Assembly: GCA_910584545.1 (NCBI GenBank)
Contig: CAJUBC010000013.1
Location: 1-44,182, forward strand
Length of the DNA stretch: 44,182 bases
Direction: 5' to 3'
Source: an uncultured Muribaculaceae bacterium
Lineage (GTDB): Bacteria; Bacteroidota; Bacteroidia; Bacteroidales; Muribaculaceae
Position numbers and translations under genes: made by a program. Positions within the stretch are counted from its first letter, which is position 1; every line of letters starts with the position of its first letter. The notes under the pieces were generated by a model. It was given only the letters and a program-made list of their open reading frames with translations, did no database searches and had not been told where the DNA came from. Positions 13,763 through 21,760 of the stretch are shown here, piece by piece.

Positions 13763-14779
13763 ATGATTGATACAAGACTTATAGCTGAATGGGAAGTATG
13801 CTCGCGCATACTTCTTGCACTTCCGGAGGAGACAACCGATTGGAACTATGTTCTTCATGAGGCCAGAAATCAGTTCGCGAGACTGATACAGGCTCTGACC
13901 GATAACGGCGAGCACTGCATAGTGCTCTGCCAGAATCTCGCTGAGGCGGAATCTCTGCTGAGCGGATGCGACAGCACCCTTCTAACTCTGGTGGAGGCAC
14001 CCTATAACGACACATGGACCCGTGACTACGGTCCCATTACCGTGCAAAGGGGAGACAGGATACGGAGTCTCGACTTCGGATTCAACGGCTGGGGCCTTAA
14101 GTTCGCCGCCGACAAGGACAATCTCGTCAACCTGTTCCTTCATGATAACCTTTTACTCGATCCCGGAACATACTGCAATGTGCGTGAATTCATACTCGAG
14201 GGAGGTTCAGTGGAAACCGATGGACGCGGAACCCTGCTCACCACGAGCCGCTGCCTGCTATCGCCTAACAGAAACGGCGGTCGAGGTAAAAGAGAGATAG
14301 GGGAGAGGCTGAAGGAATATCTCGGAGTGGAGCATATCCTATGGCTCGACCACGGTGCTCTCGAAGGAGACGATACAGATTCGCACATCGACACGTTGTG
14401 CAGGATGGCGCCGGACAACATAATCCTATTCACCGGGTGCCGCAATATGGATGATCCGCAGTTCGAGGAACTGTTGAAGATGCGCGCACAGCTGTCTTTG
14501 TTCCGAAACATGGAGGGAGAGGCATACAATCTTGTGGAGCTTCCGCTTCCAGATCCGATTTTCGATGTGGAGGGGAACAGACTTCCCGCCACATACGCGA
14601 ATTATCTCGTCACGGAGCGGAACCTGTTCATGCCGGTATATGATCAGCCTGCCAACGACCAGCTCGCGTGCCAGACAGTCAGGATAGCGTTCCCCGACCA
14701 TAAAATAGTCCCGGTTGACTGCAGGACGCTACTGCTCCAGCATGGCTCTCTCCATTGTTCCACAATGCAAATACCATAA
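13763..14779 (+). CDS. aguA: Agmatine deiminase
   Basis: A 338-residue member of the peptidylarginine/agmatine deiminase family (PAD_porph), which hydrolyses agmatine to N-carbamoylputrescine and ammonia. Hallmarks: YNDTWTRDYGPI (about 87-98), NGWGLKF, LEGGSVETDGRGTLLTT, and LDHGALEGDDTDSHIDTLCR with the conserved catalytic His/Asp. The catalytic cysteine is Cys332 in HGSLHCST; the usual GGGNIHC context is altered to QHGSLHC. The next gene encodes the following step and begins one base after this stop. It completes agmatine-to-putrescine conversion without free urea production by arginase. Confidence 0.94.
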   Translation: MIDTRLIAEWEVCSRILLALPEETTDWNYVLHEARNQFARLIQALTDNGEHCIVLCQNLAEAESLLSGCDSTLLTLVEAPYNDTWTRDYGPITVQRGDRIRSLDFGFNGWGLKFAADKDNLVNLFLHDNLLLDPGTYCNVREFILEGGSVETDGRGTLLTTSRCLLSPNRNGGRGKREIGERLKEYLGVEHILWLDHGALEGDDTDSHIDTLCRMAPDNIILFTGCRNMDDPQFEELLKMRAQLSLFRNMEGEAYNLVELPLPDPIFDVEGNRLPATYANYLVTERNLFMPVYDQPANDQLACQTVRIAFPDHKIVPVDCRTLLLQHGSLHCSTMQIP

Positions 14780-14780
14780 A

Positions 14781-15704
14781 ATGATGAAAGATATCAAAGT
14801 AGGAATAGTACAGCATGCATTCGGCGAAGACGTCGATGCAAACAGGGCCCGCAATATAACCGGTATAGAGAATCTCGCGGCGGAAGGGGCCCAGCTTGTG
14901 GTTCTCTCCGAACTCCATGATTCAATTTATTTCTGCCAGACAGAGGATGTGGAGAATTTCAGATATGCCGACGAGATTCCAAGTGAATTCACCGAGATAT
15001 ATTCCGCGGCGGCCCGAGACAACAATGTTGTCGTAGTGGCGAGCATGTTCGAGCGCCGTGCTCCGGGTCTGTACCACAACACGGCCCTTGTTTTCGACCG
15101 GGACGGAAGCATTGCCGGAAAATACCGCAAGATGCATATTCCGGATGATCCCGGTTTCTACGAGAAATTCTATTTCACGCCCGGAGACATAGGTTTCGAG
15201 CCGATAGATACCTCCATCGGACGGCTTGGCGTACTCGTGTGCTGGGATCAGTGGTATCCGGAGGCTGCGCGCCTGATGGCCATGCGCGGTGCGGAGATGC
15301 TCATCTATCCCACGGCGATCGGATGGAATCCCGATGACACTCCCGATGAGAAAGAGCGCCAGCGCGACGCTTGGATCACAATACAGCGCTCCCATGCCGT
15401 CGCCAACGGCATACCGGTAGTCAGCGTGAACCGAAACGGTTTCGAGGAGGACCCTTCAGGTCAGACGTCCGGTATTGATTTCTGGGGTTCGAGTTTCGTG
15501 GCCGGACCGCAGGGCGAGGTGCTCTTTATGGCCCCTGACAATGCAAGTTGCGAGCATGTGGTCGATGTGGATCTCGCGCGGTCTGAGAACGTGCGGCAGT
15601 GGTGGCCATTCCTCCGCGACCGCAGAATCGACCATTATGCACCCTTGGCAAACAGATTCCTTGACAAAAATTCAAAAAAATTTAACAATATAGTGCTGGA
15701 CTGA
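14781..15704 (+). CDS. aguB: N-carbamoylputrescine amidase
   Basis: A 307-residue nitrilase-superfamily enzyme that cleaves N-carbamoylputrescine to putrescine, CO2 and ammonia. The triad is visible: Glu44 in VVLSELHDS, Lys117 in KYRKMHIPDD, and Cys154 in VLVCWDQWYPEA. The block PTAIGWNPDD and the C-terminal region FIAG-like WGSSFVAGPQGEVL are as in AguB. The start at 14781 (MMKDIKVGIVQ) is chosen over an in-frame upstream Met at 14715 because the family begins at this VGIVQ strand and the upstream extension lies inside aguA. It forms an operon with aguA. Confidence 0.95.
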   Translation: MMKDIKVGIVQHAFGEDVDANRARNITGIENLAAEGAQLVVLSELHDSIYFCQTEDVENFRYADEIPSEFTEIYSAAARDNNVVVVASMFERRAPGLYHNTALVFDRDGSIAGKYRKMHIPDDPGFYEKFYFTPGDIGFEPIDTSIGRLGVLVCWDQWYPEAARLMAMRGAEMLIYPTAIGWNPDDTPDEKERQRDAWITIQRSHAVANGIPVVSVNRNGFEEDPSGQTSGIDFWGSSFVAGPQGEVLFMAPDNASCEHVVDVDLARSENVRQWWPFLRDRRIDHYAPLANRFLDKNSKKFNNIVLD

Positions 15705-15715
15705 AATTTTTTTAA

Positions 15716-15723
15716 TATATTTG
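15716..15723 (+). promoter_or_regulatory. -7 element of the cobalamin-type operon
   Basis: TATATTTG matches TAnnTTTG, 12 nt after the aguB stop. No clear TTTG lies about 20 nt upstream. The expected transcription start near 15730 coincides with the 5' edge of the riboswitch. Confidence 0.6.
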
Positions 15724-15729
15724 CAGCGT

Positions 15730-15945
15730 CATTGGTGATGAATTGGGGTGAAAATCCCACCAGTCCCGCTACGGTTATAGGCCGACCGTCACCTATAGAC
15801 TGTTTTAAATATATCTTACAGTTTTCCACGAGGATGAGAAAGCATTTGAATGAAAGTGTGCCAACCGTGTCGGCACACGGACGAAAGGAGGAAGCGAGAG
15901 CGAAATTCCGCCTGGTCAGGCATTCAGAGCCTACAATTTTTCCCG
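15730..15945 (+). ncRNA. Cobalamin-type riboswitch
   Basis: The segment GGGGTGAAAATCCC followed by CAGTCCCGCTACGG (about 15754-15782) is the conserved core of cobalamin riboswitches (GGTGnnAATCCnnnnCnGnCCCGCnACnG). A stable hairpin GTGTGCC/GGCACAC (15858-15880) and a GGTCAGGC...AGAGCC stretch near 15917-15934 could be the later conserved parts. The 3' boundary is uncertain; the expression platform probably lies within 15945-16187, which includes a GGAATC/GATTCC hairpin (15980-16006). Binding of adenosylcobalamin or a relative would switch off the uptake genes. An FMN riboswitch was considered and does not fit the CCCGC core. Confidence 0.75.
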
Positions 15946-16187
15946 ATTCACTATTCAAAAAACGTATCTGCAGCCGCAGGAATCCCGATGTATGGGGCAG
16001 ATTCCTCTCTCGGTTGTTAAATCACGGCAGTGCCTCGGAATTGGCAATGAAAGAAGAGCTGCTAAGAGTAAGCGCTCAGGCCTGTGCGGCGGTTTCGGCT
16101 AATACTACGAAACGATACACGATATCTACATTAGGTAGCCCTCTCCCGACCTCTCGCCTCTACCACTTTACCGAAACCTTAATCAAA

Positions 16188-17345
16188 TTGTCAATTCCGA
16201 GGTCTGTCTTTCTATCTCTCTTACTGACAGTCTCCACGATGGCCCTAACGTTGGCTGTTTCATGCGGTCGCGGCGGCAATACGGCTGCTTCCGGCGGTAA
16301 GGACCTCGAATTGAGATATGCCCGCAACATCACCATCACCGAATACGACAGCCTCACGCTTGTGACGTTGCGCGATCCATGGGACACCACACGCAATCTT
16401 GCGAAATACGCTCTGGTCGACAAGACCCTCAAGGGAAAGGTATCGATTCCGCAGGGTGCCGTCGAGATCGGAGTGCCTCTTTCCAATTCAATAGTATACT
16501 CAGCGGTGCATTCCTCCTTGATTGAGGAACTGGGCGCGGCCGCGGCCATCTCCGGAGTGTGCGATGCCGAATATGTCTATTCTCCACAGATGCTCGCGGC
16601 GCTGAAGAGCGGTAAGGTCATAGATTGCGGCTCCAACTTTCAGCCTAACGTAGAGAAGATGATTGGACTTAAACCTGACGCCATCCTCCTTTCGCCATAC
16701 GAGAACAGCGGCGACCACGGCAAAGTGTCACAGTTCGGTATCCCGATTGTAGAAACCGCAGACTATATGGAGCGGACTCCCTTGGCGCGGGCTGAGTGGA
16801 TGCGCTTCTATGGTAGGCTGTACGGCAAAGGGGCTGAGGCTGATTCCATTTTCAACATCACCGAGCGCAGCTATCTCGAGATCAAGGGCAAGACGGCAAG
16901 CAGCGGCAGACGGCCCAAGGTCCTGTTCGACCGCATCTATAGCGGCGTTTGGAGCGTGGCAACATCCGGTTCGGTGACAGGAGCTTTCATCGAGGATGCG
17001 GGTGGCGCCAATCCTTTCTCGGCATATTCCGATGCAGGAAATGTCAGACTCTCTCCCGAAAAGGTGCTGGTTATCGGCGGTGATGCCGATGTATGGTTTG
17101 TGAGATACGCGGAGTCCGAGCGGCTAACCCTTGCGGACATGGCCAAGGATAATGTGATGTACACCAGATTCAAGGCTTATCGTGAAGGCAATGTATATGG
17201 CAGCGACACTCGGACCTCTCGTGTGTTCGAGGACGCTTCGTTCCATCCGCAAAAGGTCCTCGCCAACATGGTCTCGATACTCCATCCGGAAATCAAGCTA
17301 CCCGAAGCCGTGAACAGATATTATGAAAAATTACCCGCGAAATGA
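16188..17345 (+). CDS. btuF: BtuF-like periplasmic binding lipoprotein of an ABC importer
   Basis: A 385-residue Peripla_BP_2/FecB-fold binding protein that would deliver cobalamin or a similar chelate to the adjacent permease. The TTG at 16188 gives MSIPRSVFLSLLLTVSTM..., a clean type II signal with lipobox LAVSC and lipidated Cys26. In-frame ATGs exist at 16047 and 16239, but the first adds about 47 residues ahead of the signal and the second leaves too short a signal; upstream codons lie in the riboswitch leader. Typical binding-protein blocks follow: YSAVHSSLIEELGAAAAISGVC, NVEKMIGLKPDAILLSPYEN, GIPIVETADYMERTPLARAEWMRFYG. The substrate is inferred from the riboswitch. The stop overlaps the permease start (ATGA). 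Confidence 0.82.
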   Translation: MSIPRSVFLSLLLTVSTMALTLAVSCGRGGNTAASGGKDLELRYARNITITEYDSLTLVTLRDPWDTTRNLAKYALVDKTLKGKVSIPQGAVEIGVPLSNSIVYSAVHSSLIEELGAAAAISGVCDAEYVYSPQMLAALKSGKVIDCGSNFQPNVEKMIGLKPDAILLSPYENSGDHGKVSQFGIPIVETADYMERTPLARAEWMRFYGRLYGKGAEADSIFNITERSYLEIKGKTASSGRRPKVLFDRIYSGVWSVATSGSVTGAFIEDAGGANPFSAYSDAGNVRLSPEKVLVIGGDADVWFVRYAESERLTLADMAKDNVMYTRFKAYREGNVYGSDTRTSRVFEDASFHPQKVLANMVSILHPEIKLPEAVNRYYEKLPAK

Positions 17346-18343
17346 CCTGGCTTAAGTTTCTGTTGCTCGGATTGCTGACGGCAGTACTATTTATATGTAA
17401 CATCCTGTTCGGATCGGTACACATAGATGCATCGCAGGTAATGGATATCATAGCCGGACATGGAGCGGAAGATGATCCTTTCAGTTTCATAATCCTCGAA
17501 AGCCGTCTACCGCAGTCAATCACCGCATTATTGGCCGGTGCCGCGCTTGGCGTAAGCGGTCTGCTGTTACAGACCGCCTTCCGAAATCCATTGGCGGGCC
17601 CGTCGGTACTCGGTATCAGCTCGGGGGCAAGCCTCGGCGTTGCGTTGGTCATGCTCTTCATGGGAGGGCAGATAGCCATAGCGGGATATGAGATAGCTGG
17701 AAACGCCGCCGTAATCGCCGGAGCCCTCATCGGCAGCCTCTCCATCATGGCGTTGCTGATGTTTTTCTCCATGCGGTTGCGAAGCGAGCTGATGCTGCTT
17801 GTGGTCGGTATGATGACAGGTTACCTGACTTCATCTGTAGTAACTCTGCTGTCTTCGCTCTCTACCGCGCAGGGCGTTCAGGGATATGTGATGTGGGGTA
17901 TGGGAACTTTCGGATCCGTCTCCTCGGCGAGAATACCGGTGTTCTCTTTATTGATAGTTATCGGGCTCCTGGTTGCCGTTCTATTAGCAAAGCCTCTGAA
18001 TCTATTCCTGTTAGGCGACAACTATGCCCGGAACCTCGGTGTGCGTGTTCATCAGGTGCGAAATATATTGCTTCTCGTCACCGGTGTACTTACTGCTATT
18101 GTCACAGCCTATTGCGGACCGGTGGCATTCATAGGTCTCGCCATGCCTCATGTTGCGAGGTTGATAATGCGCACCGACAACCATTGGATTCTCATCCCGG
18201 CTACGATGCTTTCCGGAGCGGCAGTGGCACTCGGTTGCAACGTGCTGAGTGTCACTCCGGAATCCACGGTGATTCCGGTCAACGCACTTACGCCGATCGT
18301 AGGAGTGCCTGTGATACTGTACGTGATATTCCGGCGCAGATAA
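17342..18343 (+). CDS. btuC: BtuC/FecCD-family ABC permease
   Basis: A 333-residue inner-membrane permease with about ten helices. Family blocks: LESRLPQSITALLAGAALGVSGLLLQTAFRNPLAGPSVLGISSGA (about 51-95) and GPVAFIGLAMPHVARLIMRTDNH (about 260-282), the latter the site that contacts the ATPase. It translocates cobalamin or Fe-siderophore type chelates; the upstream riboswitch favours cobalamin. Translation is coupled to the lipoprotein gene. No ATPase (BtuD) gene follows: a strong terminator and a convergent gene come next, so the ATPase must be encoded elsewhere. Confidence 0.92.
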   Translation: MTWLKFLLLGLLTAVLFICNILFGSVHIDASQVMDIIAGHGAEDDPFSFIILESRLPQSITALLAGAALGVSGLLLQTAFRNPLAGPSVLGISSGASLGVALVMLFMGGQIAIAGYEIAGNAAVIAGALIGSLSIMALLMFFSMRLRSELMLLVVGMMTGYLTSSVVTLLSSLSTAQGVQGYVMWGMGTFGSVSSARIPVFSLLIVIGLLVAVLLAKPLNLFLLGDNYARNLGVRVHQVRNILLLVTGVLTAIVTAYCGPVAFIGLAMPHVARLIMRTDNHWILIPATMLSGAAVALGCNVLSVTPESTVIPVNALTPIVGVPVILYVIFRRR

Positions 18344-18360
18344 TTGCTTGCAGATATAAT

Positions 18361-18403
18361 AGATTGCGGGAAGGAACCGGCTCCGGTTTCCTTCCCGCAA
18401 TCT
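18361..18403. terminator. Bidirectional terminator between btuC and the transglutaminase gene
   Basis: AGATTGCGGGAAGGAA-CCGG pairs with CCGG-T-TTCCTTCCCGCAATCT: a 20-bp stem with a single bulged T and a 2-nt loop, flanked by AT-rich sequence on both sides. It sits between converging genes and should stop both. Confidence 0.9.
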
Positions 18404-18425
18404 TATTATTGCAGTATATCAAGCG

Positions 18426-20963
18426 TTATTTCAGGCGATCAAGCACCGAGAGGATTGTATCGCCGATTCCAATGGTATAACCGTTGGAATTCCATACAAT
18501 ACGGTTGAACGTGTCGGCTATCGCGAACATCGGTTTGCCGACGTTGTCGGCAAGATGCAGAGATTGCTTGATTTCATTCATCGAGACTCCTGAGTTGTCG
18601 ATTCCGAAAACCACATTGGAGGGAAGACCGGGGAATGCGTCCGCCTTGAAGCGTCCGGCAAGAGACTCATCCTCGAAAAGCAGAAGAATCTTGCAACCGG
18701 TTTCCTCAAGCTGTTTTGCTCTTGCCGAAATGTCATTAAGGGCATGTGTGGATGGCTCATGGTTGGGAGAAATGATTCCTATCACATAATAACCGCGACC
18801 GGTAGAGGATAGTATGCTCTTGTCGGTATCTGTTGCGATGTCATGATATATGTTCTCGGCATTGAGACTGCCTATTACGGATATCTCGCTGTTGTCCTGA
18901 CGTATTTCGAGTTCTTTTGAAATCTTCATTCCAGGCTTTATGGTGAAGATCTCCGACCTTGCGAGTACACCGCCGTTGGCCAGCCTTTGACCGGAGGTCA
19001 GAATATATTGTCCCGGTTCAAGAGCCAACGGTTTCGAGAAAATCTCAGAAACAGTTGCTCCTTCGTTGAATTCAAGCTGACGGGGAACGCCATTCTGGAT
19101 ACGGGATATGGAGAACTGAGAATAATATTTCGGGTCGACCATATATCCTTCTGGAGTGAATGTAAGCATCAGTTCACCCATGACGATGTCACGACTGCCT
19201 TTGTCTTTATTTTCAGATGAATCGAAGGAGACATTTTTCCAGACTCCTTCAGGCGAAAGATACTGCGTCGCGGCAGTCACCGGATCTATTCGCGCCGGCA
19301 TTCCGAGAGTACGCGCGGCGGCGACATAGAATATCTCGCGTGACAGTCTGTCTGCTTTCCGGCTTCGCATCACAGATGCCGGGCTTATCCTGAGCGCTTT
19401 GGGGTTTTCGGCATCAGCGAGTTCGATATTGCGGGCTACCCACAATGCGAGTGAATCCGGTTTGCGCACAATGCTTTCTTTCTTAAGCTCGTTGACAAGA
19501 TCCGAACGCCATGGTGTAAGAGCCTCATACTCGATGCGGGGATTGAGGATATAGGCTGAATAGATGTCAGCGTCCCAGTCAGATCTGTTGGTCAGTTGCG
19601 GGGTGTTGCGAAGGTGGTCGAGCACTACTTCGATGGGTATGTCCCGGCGGTCTTTCTCATTGACGTTCTCCAGCAACATCAGAGCCATCTCTCTCTCATA
19701 GCCGGACAGGCTTCGGAGCATGTCTGCAAGATTCCTGTGGTTGCCACGTGACTCGGTAAGTACCTTTGCTGTACGCTGAGGATTGAGGCCTAATTCCTCA
19801 GCAAGCTCTTCCGCAGCCTCCCGGGTTATGAAAGTTGATGTATATGTGTTGCGGATCGAGTCTTCGCGATGCATACGCATGTTGTTCATCTCCCGCATAG
19901 CGGCATTCACCACCGGAGGATTGCTTCCCGCGGCCGGAGGAATTATGTCGAAGGTGAAAGTGCCCTCCGAATCGGCATCCTTGTCTATCTTCACTTCCAA
20001 TACCTCCTGACCGGGTCTACCTTTGGCGAAACCGAACCGGTCACCTTCGCGAGCCCATACCAGCATGTCGCCTAATCCGGCTGTCAATGACGCTTCGCCA
20101 TTGGCATTCGCCTTCTTGGTGACAGCAGGATAATACTCGGAATAGTTGTAGATACAGAAGTTCACGTCGGCATCAACGGCCGGATTACCGTCGGCGCGCA
20201 CAACCTTTACCTGCAGGTCTGCCACCGGCGCATAGTTTGAAGTGACGTTTATGCGGGTGGTCAGCGGTTCTTTGAGAAGAACCTCCTCGGGACCTCGGTA
20301 GTCGCCCACCACATTGGTACTCATCAGAAGACCACGGGAGGCGGGGTCGTTGAACCAAGCCAGGTCGAGTACCGGTTCAGGCTCGCAAGCGCCGAGAAAA
20401 TACCATTTGCCATCAGCCCAGGCTTCCACCCAGGCATGATTGTCATCGGTGTGCGCCCACCTTGGAGTATATATCTGTCTTGCGGGAATTCCCACGGACC
20501 GGAGGGCCGCCACAGTGAATGTGGATTCTTCTCCGCAGCGACCTATGGCCTGACTTACCGATGACAGAGGGGACGAGGTGCGGGGGTCTGATGGACGGTA
20601 TGTGACCTTCTCATGACACCAGTGGTTCACCTCAAGTATGGCATCGGCCATGCTCATTCCTTTCACGCGGTCTTTCAGTTCCTTGTAGAAAACAGGCCGT
20701 GACATGTCGAGACTCTCGTTGTTCACTCTTACAGGAAGTACGAAATGCAGAAATTCGCGATCCGGTACTGTATTACCCCAAGGCATTTCCCTGCGAGCCT
20801 GCAGAGAGGACTCCACATTCTTCTCATAGAATTCACGTGAATAGTCGAGACGGTCAGGAAGCGGCATTGATGAATAGAGGAAATCCATGGCTTCCTGTGG
20901 AGTTATGGCAACGGCCGCCAAAGAACCGGCAAGAGCCGCGGCAGTTATTATCTTTTTTATCAT
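18426..20963 (-). CDS. Secreted transglutaminase-like protein
   Basis: An 845-residue secreted protein: signal peptide MIKKIITAAALAGSLAAVA, then a transglutaminase-like core with Cys143 in GRCGEEST and His176 in DDNHAWVEAW. The region expected to hold the catalytic Asp reads WYFLGACEPEP, so an acidic residue such as Glu194 may replace it. Beta-rich domains follow (about 240-350, carboxypeptidase-regulatory or Ig-like), a helical middle section and a thioredoxin-like C-terminal part (GRGYYVIGIISPNHEP...). Such proteins occur in Bacteroidales glycan loci; the activity may be peptide or amide hydrolysis instead of cross-linking. It is the last gene of the minus-strand run and overlaps cutC by 4 bases. 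Confidence 0.85.
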   Translation of the reverse strand: MIKKIITAAALAGSLAAVAITPQEAMDFLYSSMPLPDRLDYSREFYEKNVESSLQARREMPWGNTVPDREFLHFVLPVRVNNESLDMSRPVFYKELKDRVKGMSMADAILEVNHWCHEKVTYRPSDPRTSSPLSSVSQAIGRCGEESTFTVAALRSVGIPARQIYTPRWAHTDDNHAWVEAWADGKWYFLGACEPEPVLDLAWFNDPASRGLLMSTNVVGDYRGPEEVLLKEPLTTRINVTSNYAPVADLQVKVVRADGNPAVDADVNFCIYNYSEYYPAVTKKANANGEASLTAGLGDMLVWAREGDRFGFAKGRPGQEVLEVKIDKDADSEGTFTFDIIPPAAGSNPPVVNAAMREMNNMRMHREDSIRNTYTSTFITREAAEELAEELGLNPQRTAKVLTESRGNHRNLADMLRSLSGYEREMALMLLENVNEKDRRDIPIEVVLDHLRNTPQLTNRSDWDADIYSAYILNPRIEYEALTPWRSDLVNELKKESIVRKPDSLALWVARNIELADAENPKALRISPASVMRSRKADRLSREIFYVAAARTLGMPARIDPVTAATQYLSPEGVWKNVSFDSSENKDKGSRDIVMGELMLTFTPEGYMVDPKYYSQFSISRIQNGVPRQLEFNEGATVSEIFSKPLALEPGQYILTSGQRLANGGVLARSEIFTIKPGMKISKELEIRQDNSEISVIGSLNAENIYHDIATDTDKSILSSTGRGYYVIGIISPNHEPSTHALNDISARAKQLEETGCKILLLFEDESLAGRFKADAFPGLPSNVVFGIDNSGVSMNEIKQSLHLADNVGKPMFAIADTFNRIVWNSNGYTIGIGDTILSVLDRLK

Positions 20964-21760
20964 GGTATGGTTCGTTTTGTAATTTCAATAAGTTTCTCCA
21001 CTATTTTGGGGGAAGTTGAGAGACGTGTATACTCATCCATGTCCGGTGCGCCCATGGGAACGTCGGTTCTGCGGAACCGCATGCCGCTTGACACAGGACC
21101 ACGGGCTGTGGAGTGGATGATATCGATGCCCGATTTCCTGATGATGGTTTCGGCATTGTCAGGATTCACTCCGCAACCAGCCATGATCCTGATGCGTCCT
21201 GCGGCGAGACCGACAAGATCACGAAGCATTCCGATTCCGGTAAGCGCGTTCGGAGCAAGACCCGAGGTGAGGATGCAGTCGCACCCGAGGCTGATCACAT
21301 CCTCAAGACTCTTTTCCGGATTCCGCACAAGGTCGAACGCCCGATGGAATGTGACGGTGGTTCGTGGATTAACGGCACGGGCCCTGGAAATGAGTCGTTT
21401 GCATAATTGCATATCCACCTCGCCATCAGGAGTCAGAGCTCCTATCACCACGCCGGTAGCTCCGGCTTTTACAGCAAGCTCGATATCCTTTTCCATCAAG
21501 GACGCCTCATAATCGGAATAGAGGAAATCTCCGGGACGCGGACGTATCAGCACATTTACCTCCTGAAGGCCTGAATTTACAGCAAATTCGATTGTGGCTA
21601 TCGAAGGAGTCAGACCACCGTCCGACAATCCGGAGCAAAGCTCGATACGGGAGGCACCTCCGGCCACCGCCGCCAGAACACTGGCGGGATCACCGCAGCA
21701 CACCTCAAGACGATGGACCGATTGTTTTTTTTCTGCAACAGTTCCAATCATATCTCGCAT
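20960..21760 (-). CDS. cutC: CutC family TIM-barrel protein
   Basis: A 266-residue cytoplasmic protein with clear CutC features: RLEVCCGDPASVLAAVAGGASRIELCSGLSDGGLTPS (about 17-53), NVLIRPRPGDFLYS, GVVIGALTPDGEVD, TFHRAFDL, ILTSG, and IMAGCGVNP. CutC was named for copper homeostasis, but in enterobacteria the copper phenotype has been attributed to an sRNA encoded in the gene's 3' end, so the biochemical role is unsettled. The first Met overlaps the fucosidase gene by 13 bases; the Met at 21751 would give an ATGA overlap and is equally plausible. Neighbouring sugar genes hint at carbohydrate metabolism. Confidence 0.93.
   Translation of the reverse strand: MRDMIGTVAEKKQSVHRLEVCCGDPASVLAAVAGGASRIELCSGLSDGGLTPSIATIEFAVNSGLQEVNVLIRPRPGDFLYSDYEASLMEKDIELAVKAGATGVVIGALTPDGEVDMQLCKRLISRARAVNPRTTVTFHRAFDLVRNPEKSLEDVISLGCDCILTSGLAPNALTGIGMLRDLVGLAAGRIRIMAGCGVNPDNAETIIRKSGIDIIHSTARGPVSSGMRFRRTDVPMGAPDMDEYTRLSTSPKIVEKLIEITKRTIP

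Noticed and set aside
15730..15790. FMN (RFN) riboswitch
   Set aside because: GGGGTGAAAATCCC superficially resembles RFN, but the CAGTCCCGCTACGG core fits cobalamin, and the downstream genes are a BtuFC-type importer.
15732..16187. N-terminal extension that would make the BtuF-like protein 537 residues
   Set aside because: The segment coincides with the riboswitch core and leader, begins at the predicted transcription start, and would place the lipoprotein signal in mid-protein.
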